Assembly (NCBI GenBank): GCA_905214175.1
Contig: CAJMLD010000053.1
Coordinates: 1-9,113, forward strand
Source: an uncultured bacterium
Lineage (GTDB): Bacteria; Actinomycetota; Coriobacteriia; Coriobacteriales; Atopobiaceae
Direction of reading: 5' to 3'
Length of the DNA: 9,113 nt
Positions within the stretch are counted from its first letter, which is position 1. Every line of letters begins with the position of its first letter. This document shows positions 1 through 7,108 of the stretch, one piece after another. A program made the translations under genes and the position numbers. The notes below the pieces were generated by a model. The model ran no database searches. It saw nothing but the letters and a program-made list of their open reading frames with translations, and was not told where the DNA came from.

Positions 1-53
1 GGTCCCGGGCTCCAGTCAGGGGATGACCGCTTGAACGTATTGGTTTCGACTGC

Positions 54-101
54 GGGCCGTCGTGCTTGTCGCGGCGAGCGTCGCGACAAGCACGACGGCC
101 C
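54..101. repeat. perfect 20-bp inverted repeat (hairpin) upstream of hisF
   Basis: Arms at 54-73 and 82-101 are exact reverse complements over 20 bases, with an 8-base loop at 74-81. The transcript would form a very stable GC-rich hairpin. It ends just before the hisF ribosome binding site (106-113), which it leaves unpaired. No T-run follows on either strand, so it does not look like a standard intrinsic terminator. It could be a REP-like intergenic palindrome, an mRNA-stabilising processing element between hisF and its upstream gene, or an inefficient terminator. The structure is certain from the sequence; the role is not. Confidence 0.9.
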
Positions 102-118
102 CCCCGAAGGGAGTAACC

Positions 119-886
119 ATGCTGACAAAGAGGGTCATCCCCTGCCTGGATGTCAAGGACGGCCGCGTCGTTAAGGGCGTCAACTTCGTCGACCTCCGCG
201 ACGCCGGAGACCCCGTGGAGCTTGCGGCCAAGTACGACCGCGAGGGTGCCGACGAGGTGGTCTTTCTCGACATCACCGCAACCTCGGACGACCGCTCGAC
301 CACGATCGACCTTGCTTCGCGCGCCGCAAGCCAGCTGCACATCCCCTACACCGTGGGCGGTGGCTTCCGCGACGTCGAGGGGTGCCGCGTGATGGTCTCG
401 GCGGGCGCCGACAAGGTCTCCATCAACTCCGCCGCCGTGCGCGACCCCTCCCTCATCACACGCGCGGCCAGTGCCTTTGGGAGCCAGGCCGTGGTCGTCG
501 CCATCGACGCCAAGCAGGTGGGGCCGGGCGACAAGTGGGAGGTCTACCTGGCTGGTGGGCGCATTCCCACGGGAATCGACGCCGTCCAGTGGGCCGAGGA
601 GGCGGCGCGGCGTGGCGCCGGCGAGATTCTCCTCACCAGCATGGACCGCGATGGCACCAAGGATGGCTTCGACATTCCGCTCACCCGCGCCGTCGCACGC
701 GCGGTGAGCATTCCCGTAATCGCCTCCGGCGGTGTGGGAACGCTCGAACACTTTGCCGAGGGCATCATCGAGGGCGAGGCCGATGCCGTGCTCGCCGCGA
801 GCGTCTTCCACTTTGGCACCTATTCGGTGCGCCAGGTGAAGGAGTACCTGGCAAGCCAGGGCATTCCCGTGAGGCTTGACTTCTAG
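119..886 (+). CDS. hisF: imidazole glycerol phosphate synthase cyclase subunit HisF
   Basis: HisF is the cyclase half of imidazole glycerol phosphate synthase. With the glutaminase HisH it converts PRFAR and ammonia to imidazole glycerol phosphate and AICAR, in the cytoplasm. The 255-residue product has the usual family length and is a complete (beta/alpha)8 barrel. It opens with RVIPCLDVKDGRVVKG. The two catalytic aspartates are D11 (CLDV) and D130 (VVVAID), and K19 is present. Phosphate-binding glycines are visible at TVGGGFRD (78-85) and IASGGVG (201-207), and TSMDRDGT at 173-180 is typical. The ATG at 119 is preferred over an in-frame GTG at 62 because gaagggag lies 5 bases upstream, the family N-terminus begins there, and the GTG lies inside the hairpin. 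The next gene is hisI, 39 bases downstream. HisH and HisA are not in the window and presumably lie upstream. Confidence 0.98.
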   Translation: MLTKRVIPCLDVKDGRVVKGVNFVDLRDAGDPVELAAKYDREGADEVVFLDITATSDDRSTTIDLASRAASQLHIPYTVGGGFRDVEGCRVMVSAGADKVSINSAAVRDPSLITRAASAFGSQAVVVAIDAKQVGPGDKWEVYLAGGRIPTGIDAVQWAEEAARRGAGEILLTSMDRDGTKDGFDIPLTRAVARAVSIPVIASGGVGTLEHFAEGIIEGEADAVLAASVFHFGTYSVRQVKEYLASQGIPVRLDF

Positions 887-925
887 CCAGCACCCACAGC
901 CATCATCAGAGAAGGAGCAAGAACC

Positions 926-1309
926 ATGCCTGATGCGTCGTCCGTCTCGCCCGCCTATGCCGGCGAGCCCACGCAGCCCTGCGACAACTTCCCAGCCTGC
1001 GTGACCTTTGATGCCCACGGCCTCGTTCCCGTGGTTGTGCAGCAGGAGGGGACGGGTGAGGTCCTCATGGTTGCCTGGGCAAACCGCGAGGCTCTTGACC
1101 TTACCCTCAAGACGCGAACCAGCTGGTTCTGGTCTCGTTCGCGCAAGGAGCTCTGGAACAAGGGCGCCACAAGCGGAAATGTGCAGCAGGTGCGTCGCGT
1201 GCTCGTCGACTGCGACGCCGACACCCTCGTCTACGTGGTGGACTCGCCTGGCCCCGCCTGCCACACGGGGCACAGGAGCTGCTTCTTCCGCGAGGTGCCC
1301 CTCGCATGA
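926..1309 (+). CDS. hisI: phosphoribosyl-AMP cyclohydrolase HisI
   Basis: HisI opens the adenine ring of phosphoribosyl-AMP, the third step of histidine synthesis, using zinc and magnesium. The 127-residue protein is a stand-alone cyclohydrolase of normal length, not a HisIE fusion. Core motifs are VLMVAWANREAL (46-57), TSWFWSRSRKELWNKG (65-80) with the SGNVQ stretch after it, the metal motif DCDAD (95-99), and the zinc ligands C112 and C119 in ACHTGHRSCF. About the first 20 residues are a poorly conserved leader. The ATG at 926 has gaaggag at 911-917. The gene lies between hisF and hisE. The 88-base gap to hisE is the longest within the his cluster. Confidence 0.97.
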   Translation: MPDASSVSPAYAGEPTQPCDNFPACVTFDAHGLVPVVVQQEGTGEVLMVAWANREALDLTLKTRTSWFWSRSRKELWNKGATSGNVQQVRRVLVDCDADTLVYVVDSPGPACHTGHRSCFFREVPLA

Positions 1310-1357
1310 GCGCCGCCAGCGCTACGTTGCCTGCACAATCCACAGACACCCTTGCCG

Positions 1358-1363
1358 TACACT
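1358..1363 (+). promoter_or_regulatory. possible -10 box upstream of hisE
   Basis: TACACT lies about 35 bases before the hisE start, in the unusually long 88-base hisI-hisE gap. It resembles a -10 hexamer, but I see no convincing -35 at 16-18 bases upstream; TTGCCT at 1327-1332 is too far away. It could give hisE and the following ligase some independent transcription. This is weak evidence, recorded as a candidate only. Confidence 0.2.
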
Positions 1364-1397
1364 AGGCAGGTTGCCCGTACAGACCAAAGGAGAACAG

Positions 1398-1721
1398 ATG
1401 GGCGTCAGAACCGCAAACGTGAAGGACGGAAACATCGGGGAGACCCTGGAGGGACTCGCTGCCGTCATCCATCAGCGGGCAGTCTCTGCGTCTCCGGAAG
1501 AATCCTACACCGCGCGGCTCCTCACGCCTGAGAAGGGCGACAAGCTCCTCTCCAAGCTCGCGGAGGAGTCCTCCGAGATCATCATGGCCTGCAAGGACAA
1601 CGACCACGATCACATCCGCTACGAGATGGGCGACCTTCTCTACCACATGCTTGTTGTTGCCGAGAAGTACGGCATTACCCTCGGCGAGCTGGCTGGCGAG
1701 CTCGACGCCCGGCGCAAGTAG
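1398..1721 (+). CDS. hisE: phosphoribosyl-ATP pyrophosphohydrolase HisE
   Basis: HisE hydrolyses phosphoribosyl-ATP to phosphoribosyl-AMP and pyrophosphate, the second step of histidine synthesis; HisI, encoded just upstream, uses the product. The 107-residue protein is a typical all-alpha MazG-like HisE. The conserved helix is KLAEESSEIIMACKDND (53-69), with E56, E57 and E60 as the expected magnesium-binding acidic residues. The partner acidic motif is EMGDLLYHMLV (76-86), with E76 and D79. The opening part (LEGLAAVIHQR, SYTARLL) matches the usual LxxLxxVIxxR and SYTxxL pattern. The ATG at 1398 has aaggag at 1387-1392, five bases away. A longer in-frame opening extends upstream across hisI, but it has no family homology and is a frame shadow. 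Confidence 0.96.
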   Translation: MGVRTANVKDGNIGETLEGLAAVIHQRAVSASPEESYTARLLTPEKGDKLLSKLAEESSEIIMACKDNDHDHIRYEMGDLLYHMLVVAEKYGITLGELAGELDARRK

Positions 1722-1744
1722 GCAGAACCGGAGGTAATCCACGC

Positions 1745-3007
1745 ATGGCTCAGAGGCCCAACGTCGCAAGCACAGACGAGCTTGCCGAGAAGATCCAGCC
1801 AGTCATCCTGGGGGCGGACTACTCCTGCTACGCGTACGTCCGCGCCTTCTGGGAGGCCTACCACGTCCGCTCGATTATCTACGGGAGCTCGGACATCAAG
1901 TCCATCTCGCGCACCAAGTTCGCCGATTATCGCGTCGAGGAGGGCATGGACACCGAGGACGTCCTGGTTCCGCTGCTCAAGCGTGTGGGCGATCAGCTCT
2001 GCGTCGAGGGCCGCGTGCCGTTCCTCGTCACCTGCGGCGATTTCTACGCGCGCATCGTCTCGAAGCACAAGCCGGAGCTTGAGCGCTGGTTCTACACGCC
2101 GGTCGTGGACTTTGACGTCCTCGACTTTGTCACCCAGAAGCAGAACTTCTACGAGGTGTGCGAGCAGGTGGGCATGGCCTATCCCAAGACGCGCTTCCTC
2201 GACTGCTCGCTCAAGGGTGCTGTCCCCAATGACGAGGGCTTTACCTATCCGCTGGTAGCCAAGCCGTCGAACTCTGCCCACTACCACTATGCCGAGTTCG
2301 AGGGCAAGAAGAAGGTCTTTGTCATCCAGACGCCCGCGGAGCTGCGCCGGGTCTACTCGGCGCTTCAGGACTCCTGCTATAACGACAGCCTCATCGTGCA
2401 GGAGTTTGTCCCCGGCGGCGACTCCCACATGTATGCCCTGTACTGCTACGTCGACAAGGACTCCAACCCGGTCTTTACCGTCTGCTGCCACGTGGGCCTG
2501 GAGGACCACCACCCCAGCGCCATTGGCAACGCGGTGGCCATCGTGCCCGAGCCAAACGAGGAGATGACCGCCTCCGCCGCGCGCTTCCTCAAGAAGGTTG
2601 GCTACCACGGCATGTGCTGCTTTGACGCCAAGTACGACGCGCGTGACGGGAGCTACCGCTTCCTCGAGGTAAACGCGCGACCCGGCCGCAGCTCGTGGCT
2701 CGTGCTGCTCTCCGGCATCAACTTCGCCCGCATCCAGGCGGAGGATGCCATTCTCGGCATCAATCCCACGCCGGTGGATCCCAAGGGCGGCTGGGCCTAC
2801 GTTGGCGTCCCCAAGGCCGTGATCGAGCGCTGCATGCCGGACGTGCCGGTAAAGCAGCGTGTGCTCGAGGCCTACGACAACCACACCGCGAGCTTTGCGC
2901 TTGACTGGCCGGGCGACTCTCTTGCCCAGCGCTTCTGGGCGAGGGTCAACTTCGAGCACCAGGTCTCAAAGTTCAAGCGCTACCTCCCCGAGCCGGACCA
3001 GCCGTGA
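1745..3007 (+). CDS. ATP-grasp carboxylate-amine ligase, D-aspartate-ligase-like
   Basis: This 420-residue cytoplasmic ATP-grasp enzyme is expected to activate a carboxylate as an acyl-phosphate and join it to an amine. The N-terminal pre-ATP-grasp domain begins QPVILGADYSCYAYVRAFWE (18-37). This resembles the opening of the Enterococcus faecium D-aspartate ligase family, which adds the D-Asp bridge to the lysine of peptidoglycan precursors. ATP-grasp elements follow in order: YPLVAKPSNS (168-177, K173 probably nucleotide-binding), EFEGKKKVFVI (184-194), LIVQEFVPGGDSHMY (216-230), FDAKYD (293-298) and FLEVNARPGRSS (306-317). E308 and N310 are the likely magnesium ligands. The ATG at 1745 has ggaggt at 1730-1735. 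It follows hisE by 23 bases and precedes uvrC by 34, suggesting co-transcription. ATP-grasp membership is firm. D-aspartate or another acidic amino acid as substrate is inferred from family resemblance; another amino-acid ligase role is possible. Confidence 0.9.
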   Translation: MAQRPNVASTDELAEKIQPVILGADYSCYAYVRAFWEAYHVRSIIYGSSDIKSISRTKFADYRVEEGMDTEDVLVPLLKRVGDQLCVEGRVPFLVTCGDFYARIVSKHKPELERWFYTPVVDFDVLDFVTQKQNFYEVCEQVGMAYPKTRFLDCSLKGAVPNDEGFTYPLVAKPSNSAHYHYAEFEGKKKVFVIQTPAELRRVYSALQDSCYNDSLIVQEFVPGGDSHMYALYCYVDKDSNPVFTVCCHVGLEDHHPSAIGNAVAIVPEPNEEMTASAARFLKKVGYHGMCCFDAKYDARDGSYRFLEVNARPGRSSWLVLLSGINFARIQAEDAILGINPTPVDPKGGWAYVGVPKAVIERCMPDVPVKQRVLEAYDNHTASFALDWPGDSLAQRFWARVNFEHQVSKFKRYLPEPDQP

Positions 3008-3041
3008 TGCCCGGGCACCTTGCGGGAAGGTCTCGCGTACG

Positions 3042-5021
3042 ATGACAATCCGCGACCCCGGGGTGCGCCCCGACTTCGACGATGCACGCTCTCTGGACGA
3101 GAGCCTGCCCGAGTTGCGCCGACAGGTGGACGACGCGCCCACGGACCCTGGCTGCTACCTCTGGAAGGACGCGCGTGGGCAGGTTGTGTACGTGGGCAAG
3201 GCAAAGAACCTGCGCGCCCGCCTGCGCCAGTACGTGACGCTGCAAGATGACCGCGACAAGATTCCCCTCATGATGCAGGTCGTGAGGTCGTTCGACTACG
3301 TGGTGGTTGGCTCCGAGCACGAGGCCCTGGTGCTCGAGCGCAACCTCATCGCCCAGTACCACCCGTACTTCAACGTCGACTTCAAGGACGACAAGAGCTA
3401 CCCCTACATCGCCATCACCGAGTCGGACGTGTTTCCGGCAATCAAGTACACCCGTGAGCACCACCGCAAGGGCACGCGCTACTTTGGCCCCTATACCGAC
3501 GCCCACGCCGCGCGTGACACCATCGACACGCTGCGCAAGGTGGTGCCCATCTGCATTGCCACGTGCGTTGAGTGGAAGCGCTGCCGTCGCGAGCTGGAGC
3601 GCCGCCCGGACGAGGCGGCCGTCGCCAACCTTGCGCTCGCCCGCGCGGGGCGCCCTTGCTTTGACTACCACATGGGCAAGGGTCCGGGGGTCTGTGTGGG
3701 TGCCATCGACACGGTCGAGTACGCCAAGCACGTGCGCCAGGTAGAGGACTTTCTCGCCGGGCGACGCTCGCACGTGGTCTCGGCCGTGGAGGAGCAGATG
3801 CGAGAGGCGGCGGCAGACCTCGACTTCGAGCGCGCCGGTCGTCTGAAGGTGCGCCTCGAGGGTCTGAACGCCCTCGACGACCGCCAGCAGGTCATGTTCT
3901 CCTCTGACGTCTCGCTCGATCTTATCGGCTTCTACCGCGAGGAGACCATCAGCGCAGCCTGCGTCTTCGTGGTGCGCGAGGGCCGCACGGTGCGCACGGT
4001 CGAGTTCATTCTCGACAAGGGCGCCGACGTGGGGGAGGTCGAGCTCCAGGGAGGCTTCCTCAAGCGCTACTACGACGAGACGGCCGACATTCCCTCCGAG
4101 GTCGACGTAGATGTTGACCTGCCGGATGCCGCGCTTCTCTCCGACTGGCTTGCCGAGAAGCGCGGGCGCGTCTGCCGCATCCATCACCCCCAGCGGGGCG
4201 AGAAGCGCCATCTCCTGGACATGGCGGCCGCCAACGCCCGCCACGCGCTCATGCGCTACATGGTGCGCACGGGCTACGCAGACGACCGCACCAACCAGGC
4301 GCTCCTGCAGCTCGAGAGTGCGCTTGCGCTCGACGCGCCTCCCATGCGCATAGAGTGCTTCGACATCTCGACGCTCCATGGCCACTTCACGGTGGCGTCG
4401 ATGGTCGTCTTCACCAATGGCCGCCCGGACAAGTCCCAGTACCGGCGCTTCAAGATTCAGACGCCGCTCACCGAGGCAAACGACTTCGTGAGCATGTCCG
4501 AGGTTCTCGCCCGCCGCTACGCGCCCGAGCGCATGGCGGACGAGCGCTTTGGCTCGCGTCCGGACCTCCTTGTGGTCGACGGCGGAAAGCCCCAGCTCAC
4601 GGCTGCCATGGAGCAGCTCTCCTCGCTGGGGTTGGACATCCCGGTGTGCGGCCTTGCCAAGTCGGACGAGGAGGTCTTTGTCCCTTGGGACGAGACGCCC
4701 GTGGTGCTTCCCTCTGGCTCGGCCTCGCTCTACCTCATCAAGCAGGTGCGCGACGAGTCGCACCGCTTTGCCATCACTTTCCACCGCGAGCTGCGCGACA
4801 AGGCCATGACCGTCTCGGTCCTCGACGACGTTCCCGGCGTGGGCCCCAAGCGCAAGCGGGCAATCATGCGCCGCTTTGGTTCGCTCAAGCGCCTGCGCGC
4901 CGCGAGCGTGGAGGACATCGCCCAGGTACCGGGCGTGCCGTCCGAGGTGGCGCAGGCGGTCTACGACACCCTGCGCGCTTGGGACGAGGAGACCAAGACG
5001 GTGGCGGAGAAGGCGCGTTAG
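3042..5021 (+). CDS. uvrC: excinuclease ABC subunit C (UvrC)
   Basis: UvrC makes both incisions around DNA lesions bound by UvrB in nucleotide excision repair. The 659-residue protein has every expected part. The GIY-YIG nuclease for the 3' cut is at about 36-115 (GCYLWKD, then VVYVGKAKNLRARL at 48-61). A cysteine-containing segment follows at 171-218. The UVR helical hairpin that contacts UvrB is at about 244-275 (DLDFERAGRLKVRLEGL at 259-275). The RNase H-like nuclease for the 5' cut is at about 437-585, with D441 (CFDIS), D513 (VVDGGKPQL) and H574 (DESHRFA) as the likely catalytic triad. Two helix-hairpin-helix motifs are at 594-645 (VPGVGPKRK and VPGVPSEV). The ATG at 3042 has gggaagg at 3024-3030. 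The frame stays open further upstream inside the ligase gene, but without homology. The iron-sulfur cysteine pattern is unusual: an insert separates the first cysteines from C206, and the expected third cysteine is G214. Confidence 0.98.
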   Translation: MTIRDPGVRPDFDDARSLDESLPELRRQVDDAPTDPGCYLWKDARGQVVYVGKAKNLRARLRQYVTLQDDRDKIPLMMQVVRSFDYVVVGSEHEALVLERNLIAQYHPYFNVDFKDDKSYPYIAITESDVFPAIKYTREHHRKGTRYFGPYTDAHAARDTIDTLRKVVPICIATCVEWKRCRRELERRPDEAAVANLALARAGRPCFDYHMGKGPGVCVGAIDTVEYAKHVRQVEDFLAGRRSHVVSAVEEQMREAAADLDFERAGRLKVRLEGLNALDDRQQVMFSSDVSLDLIGFYREETISAACVFVVREGRTVRTVEFILDKGADVGEVELQGGFLKRYYDETADIPSEVDVDVDLPDAALLSDWLAEKRGRVCRIHHPQRGEKRHLLDMAAANARHALMRYMVRTGYADDRTNQALLQLESALALDAPPMRIECFDISTLHGHFTVASMVVFTNGRPDKSQYRRFKIQTPLTEANDFVSMSEVLARRYAPERMADERFGSRPDLLVVDGGKPQLTAAMEQLSSLGLDIPVCGLAKSDEEVFVPWDETPVVLPSGSASLYLIKQVRDESHRFAITFHRELRDKAMTVSVLDDVPGVGPKRKRAIMRRFGSLKRLRAASVEDIAQVPGVPSEVAQAVYDTLRAWDEETKTVAEKAR

Positions 5022-5075
5022 GACTAGCCTAGACCCTAAGGCGCGACCGTGGTGGCCGCGCGGAGAGGAGCATCC

Positions 5076-5765
5076 ATGGCTGTCAATCCGCTCGTCCAGT
5101 CCCTCAAGGGCAAGCTCATCGTGAGCGTCCAAGCGTATCCCGGCGAGCCCATGCGCCACCCCGAGACCATGGCACAGATTGCCCGCGCCTGCGAGCTGGG
5201 CGGGGCCGCAGCCATCCGCTGCCAGGGTCTCTCGGACATCGCCGCCATCAAGGGCCGCGTCGAGATTCCCGTCATCGGCCTCTGGAAGGAGGGCCACGAC
5301 GGCGTCTACATTACGCCCACGCTGCGCCATGCCGTTGCCTGCGTGAACGCCGGCGCCGACATCGTGGCCATCGACGCCACGGACCGCCCGCGCCCCGACG
5401 GTCGCACCTTCGAGGAGACCGTCCGCGACCTGCGCGCCCAGTGCGAGACCATCGTCATGGCAGACTGCATGACCATCGAGGACATCCGCCGCGGCGTCGC
5501 ATGCGGCTGCGACATCGTGTCCACGACGCTCTCGCACAACAAGCCCGCGATTGACACCACGCTCGATGACGGTCCCGACATCGCCCTTCTCGCCCAGGCA
5601 GCCAAGGAGTTCCCCGGCTTCCCCGTGGTATGCGAGGGACACGTCCACACCCCGGCGGACGCGCGCGCGGCCATCGACGCAGGCGCGTGGGCTGTGGTCT
5701 CGGGTACCGCAATCACGCATCCCACGAGCATCACCAGCTGGTTCAAAGCCGCCATCGAGGCGTAG
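5076..5765 (+). CDS. nanE: N-acetylmannosamine-6-phosphate 2-epimerase NanE
   Basis: NanE interconverts ManNAc-6-phosphate and GlcNAc-6-phosphate, feeding salvaged amino sugars such as sialic acid into GlcN6P metabolism. The 229-residue protein is a single TIM barrel of normal family length. Signature stretches are LIVSVQAYPGEPM (14-26), GGAAAIRCQG (42-51), IPVIGLWKEG (64-73), YITPTLRHA (78-86), VAIDATDRPRPDG (97-109), VMADCMTIED (127-136) and VSTTLS (148-153). K71 and E187 (VCEGHVHTP) match the expected catalytic lysine and glutamate, and VVSGTAITHP (197-206) is the usual phosphate-binding end. The ATG at 5076 follows ggagaggag at 5062-5070. No sialic acid lyase, kinase or transporter is visible here. 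It lies 54 bases after uvrC with no clear terminator between, and 36 bases before the oxidoreductase, so the pair is probably one transcript. Confidence 0.95.
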   Translation: MAVNPLVQSLKGKLIVSVQAYPGEPMRHPETMAQIARACELGGAAAIRCQGLSDIAAIKGRVEIPVIGLWKEGHDGVYITPTLRHAVACVNAGADIVAIDATDRPRPDGRTFEETVRDLRAQCETIVMADCMTIEDIRRGVACGCDIVSTTLSHNKPAIDTTLDDGPDIALLAQAAKEFPGFPVVCEGHVHTPADARAAIDAGAWAVVSGTAITHPTSITSWFKAAIEA

Positions 5766-5801
5766 CCTGGCAGGCCAACGGTCACTGGAGAGAGGAAGAG
5801 C

Positions 5802-6896
5802 ATGGCAGAGAACACCGGCTCCAACAACGCGGCCCCGCTTGATTCGGCCGCAGCGGCAAAGACGGCCTTCGCCGAGGTCGCAGGCGAGCCTTTCCCTGCA
5901 GACATCTACTCGGCACCCCAACTGAGCTGGGCTGTCATTGGGTGTGGCGTGATTGCCAACCAGATGGCCACCTCGCTTGCGCTCTCGGGCCGTCGCATTC
6001 ACGGCGTCGCCAACCGCACGCGCGAGAAGGCCGAGGCCTTCGCCAAGCGCTATGGCGTGGAGCGCGTCTATGACTCCGTCGAGGAGCTCTACCAGGATTC
6101 CGAGGTCGACGCCATCTATGTCACCACGCCGCACAACACGCACATCCGCTACCTGCGGGGTGCCCTGGCAGCGGGCAAGCACGTCCTCTGTGAGAAGTCC
6201 ATCACCCTCAACTCGGAGGAGCTCGACGAGGCACGCTCGCTTGCCCGCGAGAACAACGTGGTGCTCATGGATGCCACGACCATCCTGCACATGCCGCTCT
6301 ACCGGGAGCTTCTCCGCCGTGCTCGGGCAGGCGAGTTTGGTGTCATGAATCTGGCACAGCTCAACTTTGGCAGCTACAAGGAGTACGGCGACCTCACAAA
6401 CCGCTTCTACAACCCAAAGCTCGCGGGCGGTGCGATGCTCGACATTGGCGTCTACGCGCTCTCGCTCATGCGGCTCTTCATGGCGAGCCAGCCCACGGAG
6501 GTGGTCTCTCTCGCCAACCTGGCGTCGACGGGGGTGGATCAGACCTCGGGCATCGTGTGCCGCAACAAGGAGGGGCAGATGGGCGTCCTCTCGCTCACGC
6601 TCCACTCCAAGCAGCCCAAGCGTGCGGTGCTGAGCTTTGACCGCTGCTACGTGGAAGTCATGGAGTATCCCCGTGCCGAGGCGGCGACCATTGTGTGGAC
6701 GGAGGACGGCCGCCGCGAGGAGGTGCGGGCGGGACGCTCCGGCTACGCCCTCTGCTACGAGATCGCCGATCTCGAGCGGGCGGTTGCCGGTGACGCTCAG
6801 GCGGCCGGCCTTCTCGACTACGCTGCCGACGTCATGCAGATCATGACCCGCTTGCGTCGCGAGTGGGGCGTGGTTTATCCCGAGGAGCGCGCATAG
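5802..6896 (+). CDS. Gfo/Idh/MocA-family NAD(P)-dependent oxidoreductase
   Basis: This 364-residue protein is a probable sugar or sugar-derivative dehydrogenase of the Gfo/Idh/MocA family. After an alanine-rich extension of about 40 residues, the Rossmann fold begins with LSWAVIGCGVIA (41-52), where G47, G49 and A52 form the dinucleotide motif. AIYVTTPHNTH (104-114) is typical, as is GKHVLCEKSITLN (125-137) with K132 in the place of the catalytic lysine; the usual EKP reads EKS. The C-terminal alpha/beta domain has GGAMLDIGVYALSL (209-222). Here Y218 stands where many relatives have histidine, as in the dihydrodiol-dehydrogenase-like branch. The substrate cannot be read from sequence. The ATG at 5802 has ggagagaggaag ending four bases upstream (5787-5798). 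It follows nanE closely, which hints at amino-sugar or uronate-type substrates. The terminator at 6921 ends the unit. Confidence 0.88.
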   Translation: MAENTGSNNAAPLDSAAAAKTAFAEVAGEPFPADIYSAPQLSWAVIGCGVIANQMATSLALSGRRIHGVANRTREKAEAFAKRYGVERVYDSVEELYQDSEVDAIYVTTPHNTHIRYLRGALAAGKHVLCEKSITLNSEELDEARSLARENNVVLMDATTILHMPLYRELLRRARAGEFGVMNLAQLNFGSYKEYGDLTNRFYNPKLAGGAMLDIGVYALSLMRLFMASQPTEVVSLANLASTGVDQTSGIVCRNKEGQMGVLSLTLHSKQPKRAVLSFDRCYVEVMEYPRAEAATIVWTEDGRREEVRAGRSGYALCYEIADLERAVAGDAQAAGLLDYAADVMQIMTRLRREWGVVYPEERA

Positions 6897-6920
6897 GGTT
6901 TTCCCGAGATGCTGCGATGA

Positions 6921-6960
6921 TGCCCCCTCCGGTGCCAATTTTGCGCCGGAGGGGGCATTT
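6921..6960 (+). terminator. intrinsic terminator after the nanE-oxidoreductase unit
   Basis: A perfect 12-bp GC-rich stem pairs 6921-6932 (tgccccctccgg) with 6946-6957 (ccggagggggca), with a 13-base AT-containing loop and a short T-run right after. It lies 24 bases past the oxidoreductase stop codon. The stem is strong; the T-run is only three bases before a C, which is common in GC-rich genomes. It separates this unit from rapZ-whiA. Confidence 0.8.
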
Positions 6961-7108
6961 CTGCATGTAATCCCTGGTTGAAGATGCCTTCCGGCAATCC
7001 GGGCCGCCTCGCTACCAGAGTACCTCCAGCGGGAGTGCCCCTATTGAAAACGCGCCCTCAAGCGCAAACCTTAAGGACTACCCCGGGGCAATGTTGCCAC
7101 GCCCCAGC
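6961..7108. other. intergenic stretch with no recognised gene
   Basis: This part of the 406-base gap between the oxidoreductase and rapZ has no coding frame with a ribosome binding site or recognisable homology. I see no tRNA, rRNA or known riboswitch core. Small overlapping palindromes occur: ccccgggg at 7081-7088, and ggcaa/ttgcc at 7087-7098. GGGGC at 7085-7089 can alternatively pair with GCCCC at 7101-7105. These are too short to call a functional RNA. Confidence 0.4.

Noticed and set aside
1..53. Possible 3' end of an upstream gene such as hisA or hisH
   Set aside because: Two + frames end in this stretch (TGA at 22-24 and TGA at 32-34), but only 7-10 residues are visible, too few to identify a gene.
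1640..2959. A 439-codon minus-strand open frame opposite hisE and the ATP-grasp gene
   Set aside because: It shows the same GC-driven shadow effect; the + strand product has clear ATP-grasp motifs and the antisense product has none.
4362..4382. UvrC reads FDISTLHG rather than FDISH
   Set aside because: The position after FDxS varies between species (B. subtilis has asparagine, as I recall), and D441 is intact, so this is not a sign of inactivation.
5041..5061. Imperfect palindrome gcgcgacc/ggccgcgc between uvrC and nanE
   Set aside because: The arms have a mismatch and no T-run follows; such short GC matches are common in this composition, so I do not call a terminator.
2973..6938. A 1321-codon open frame on the minus strand
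   Set aside because: It lies opposite uvrC, nanE and the oxidoreductase, which all share the same reading phase. High G/C in third positions removes stop codons from this antisense phase. It has no recognisable domain and spans intergenic gaps and part of the terminator, so it is a shadow.
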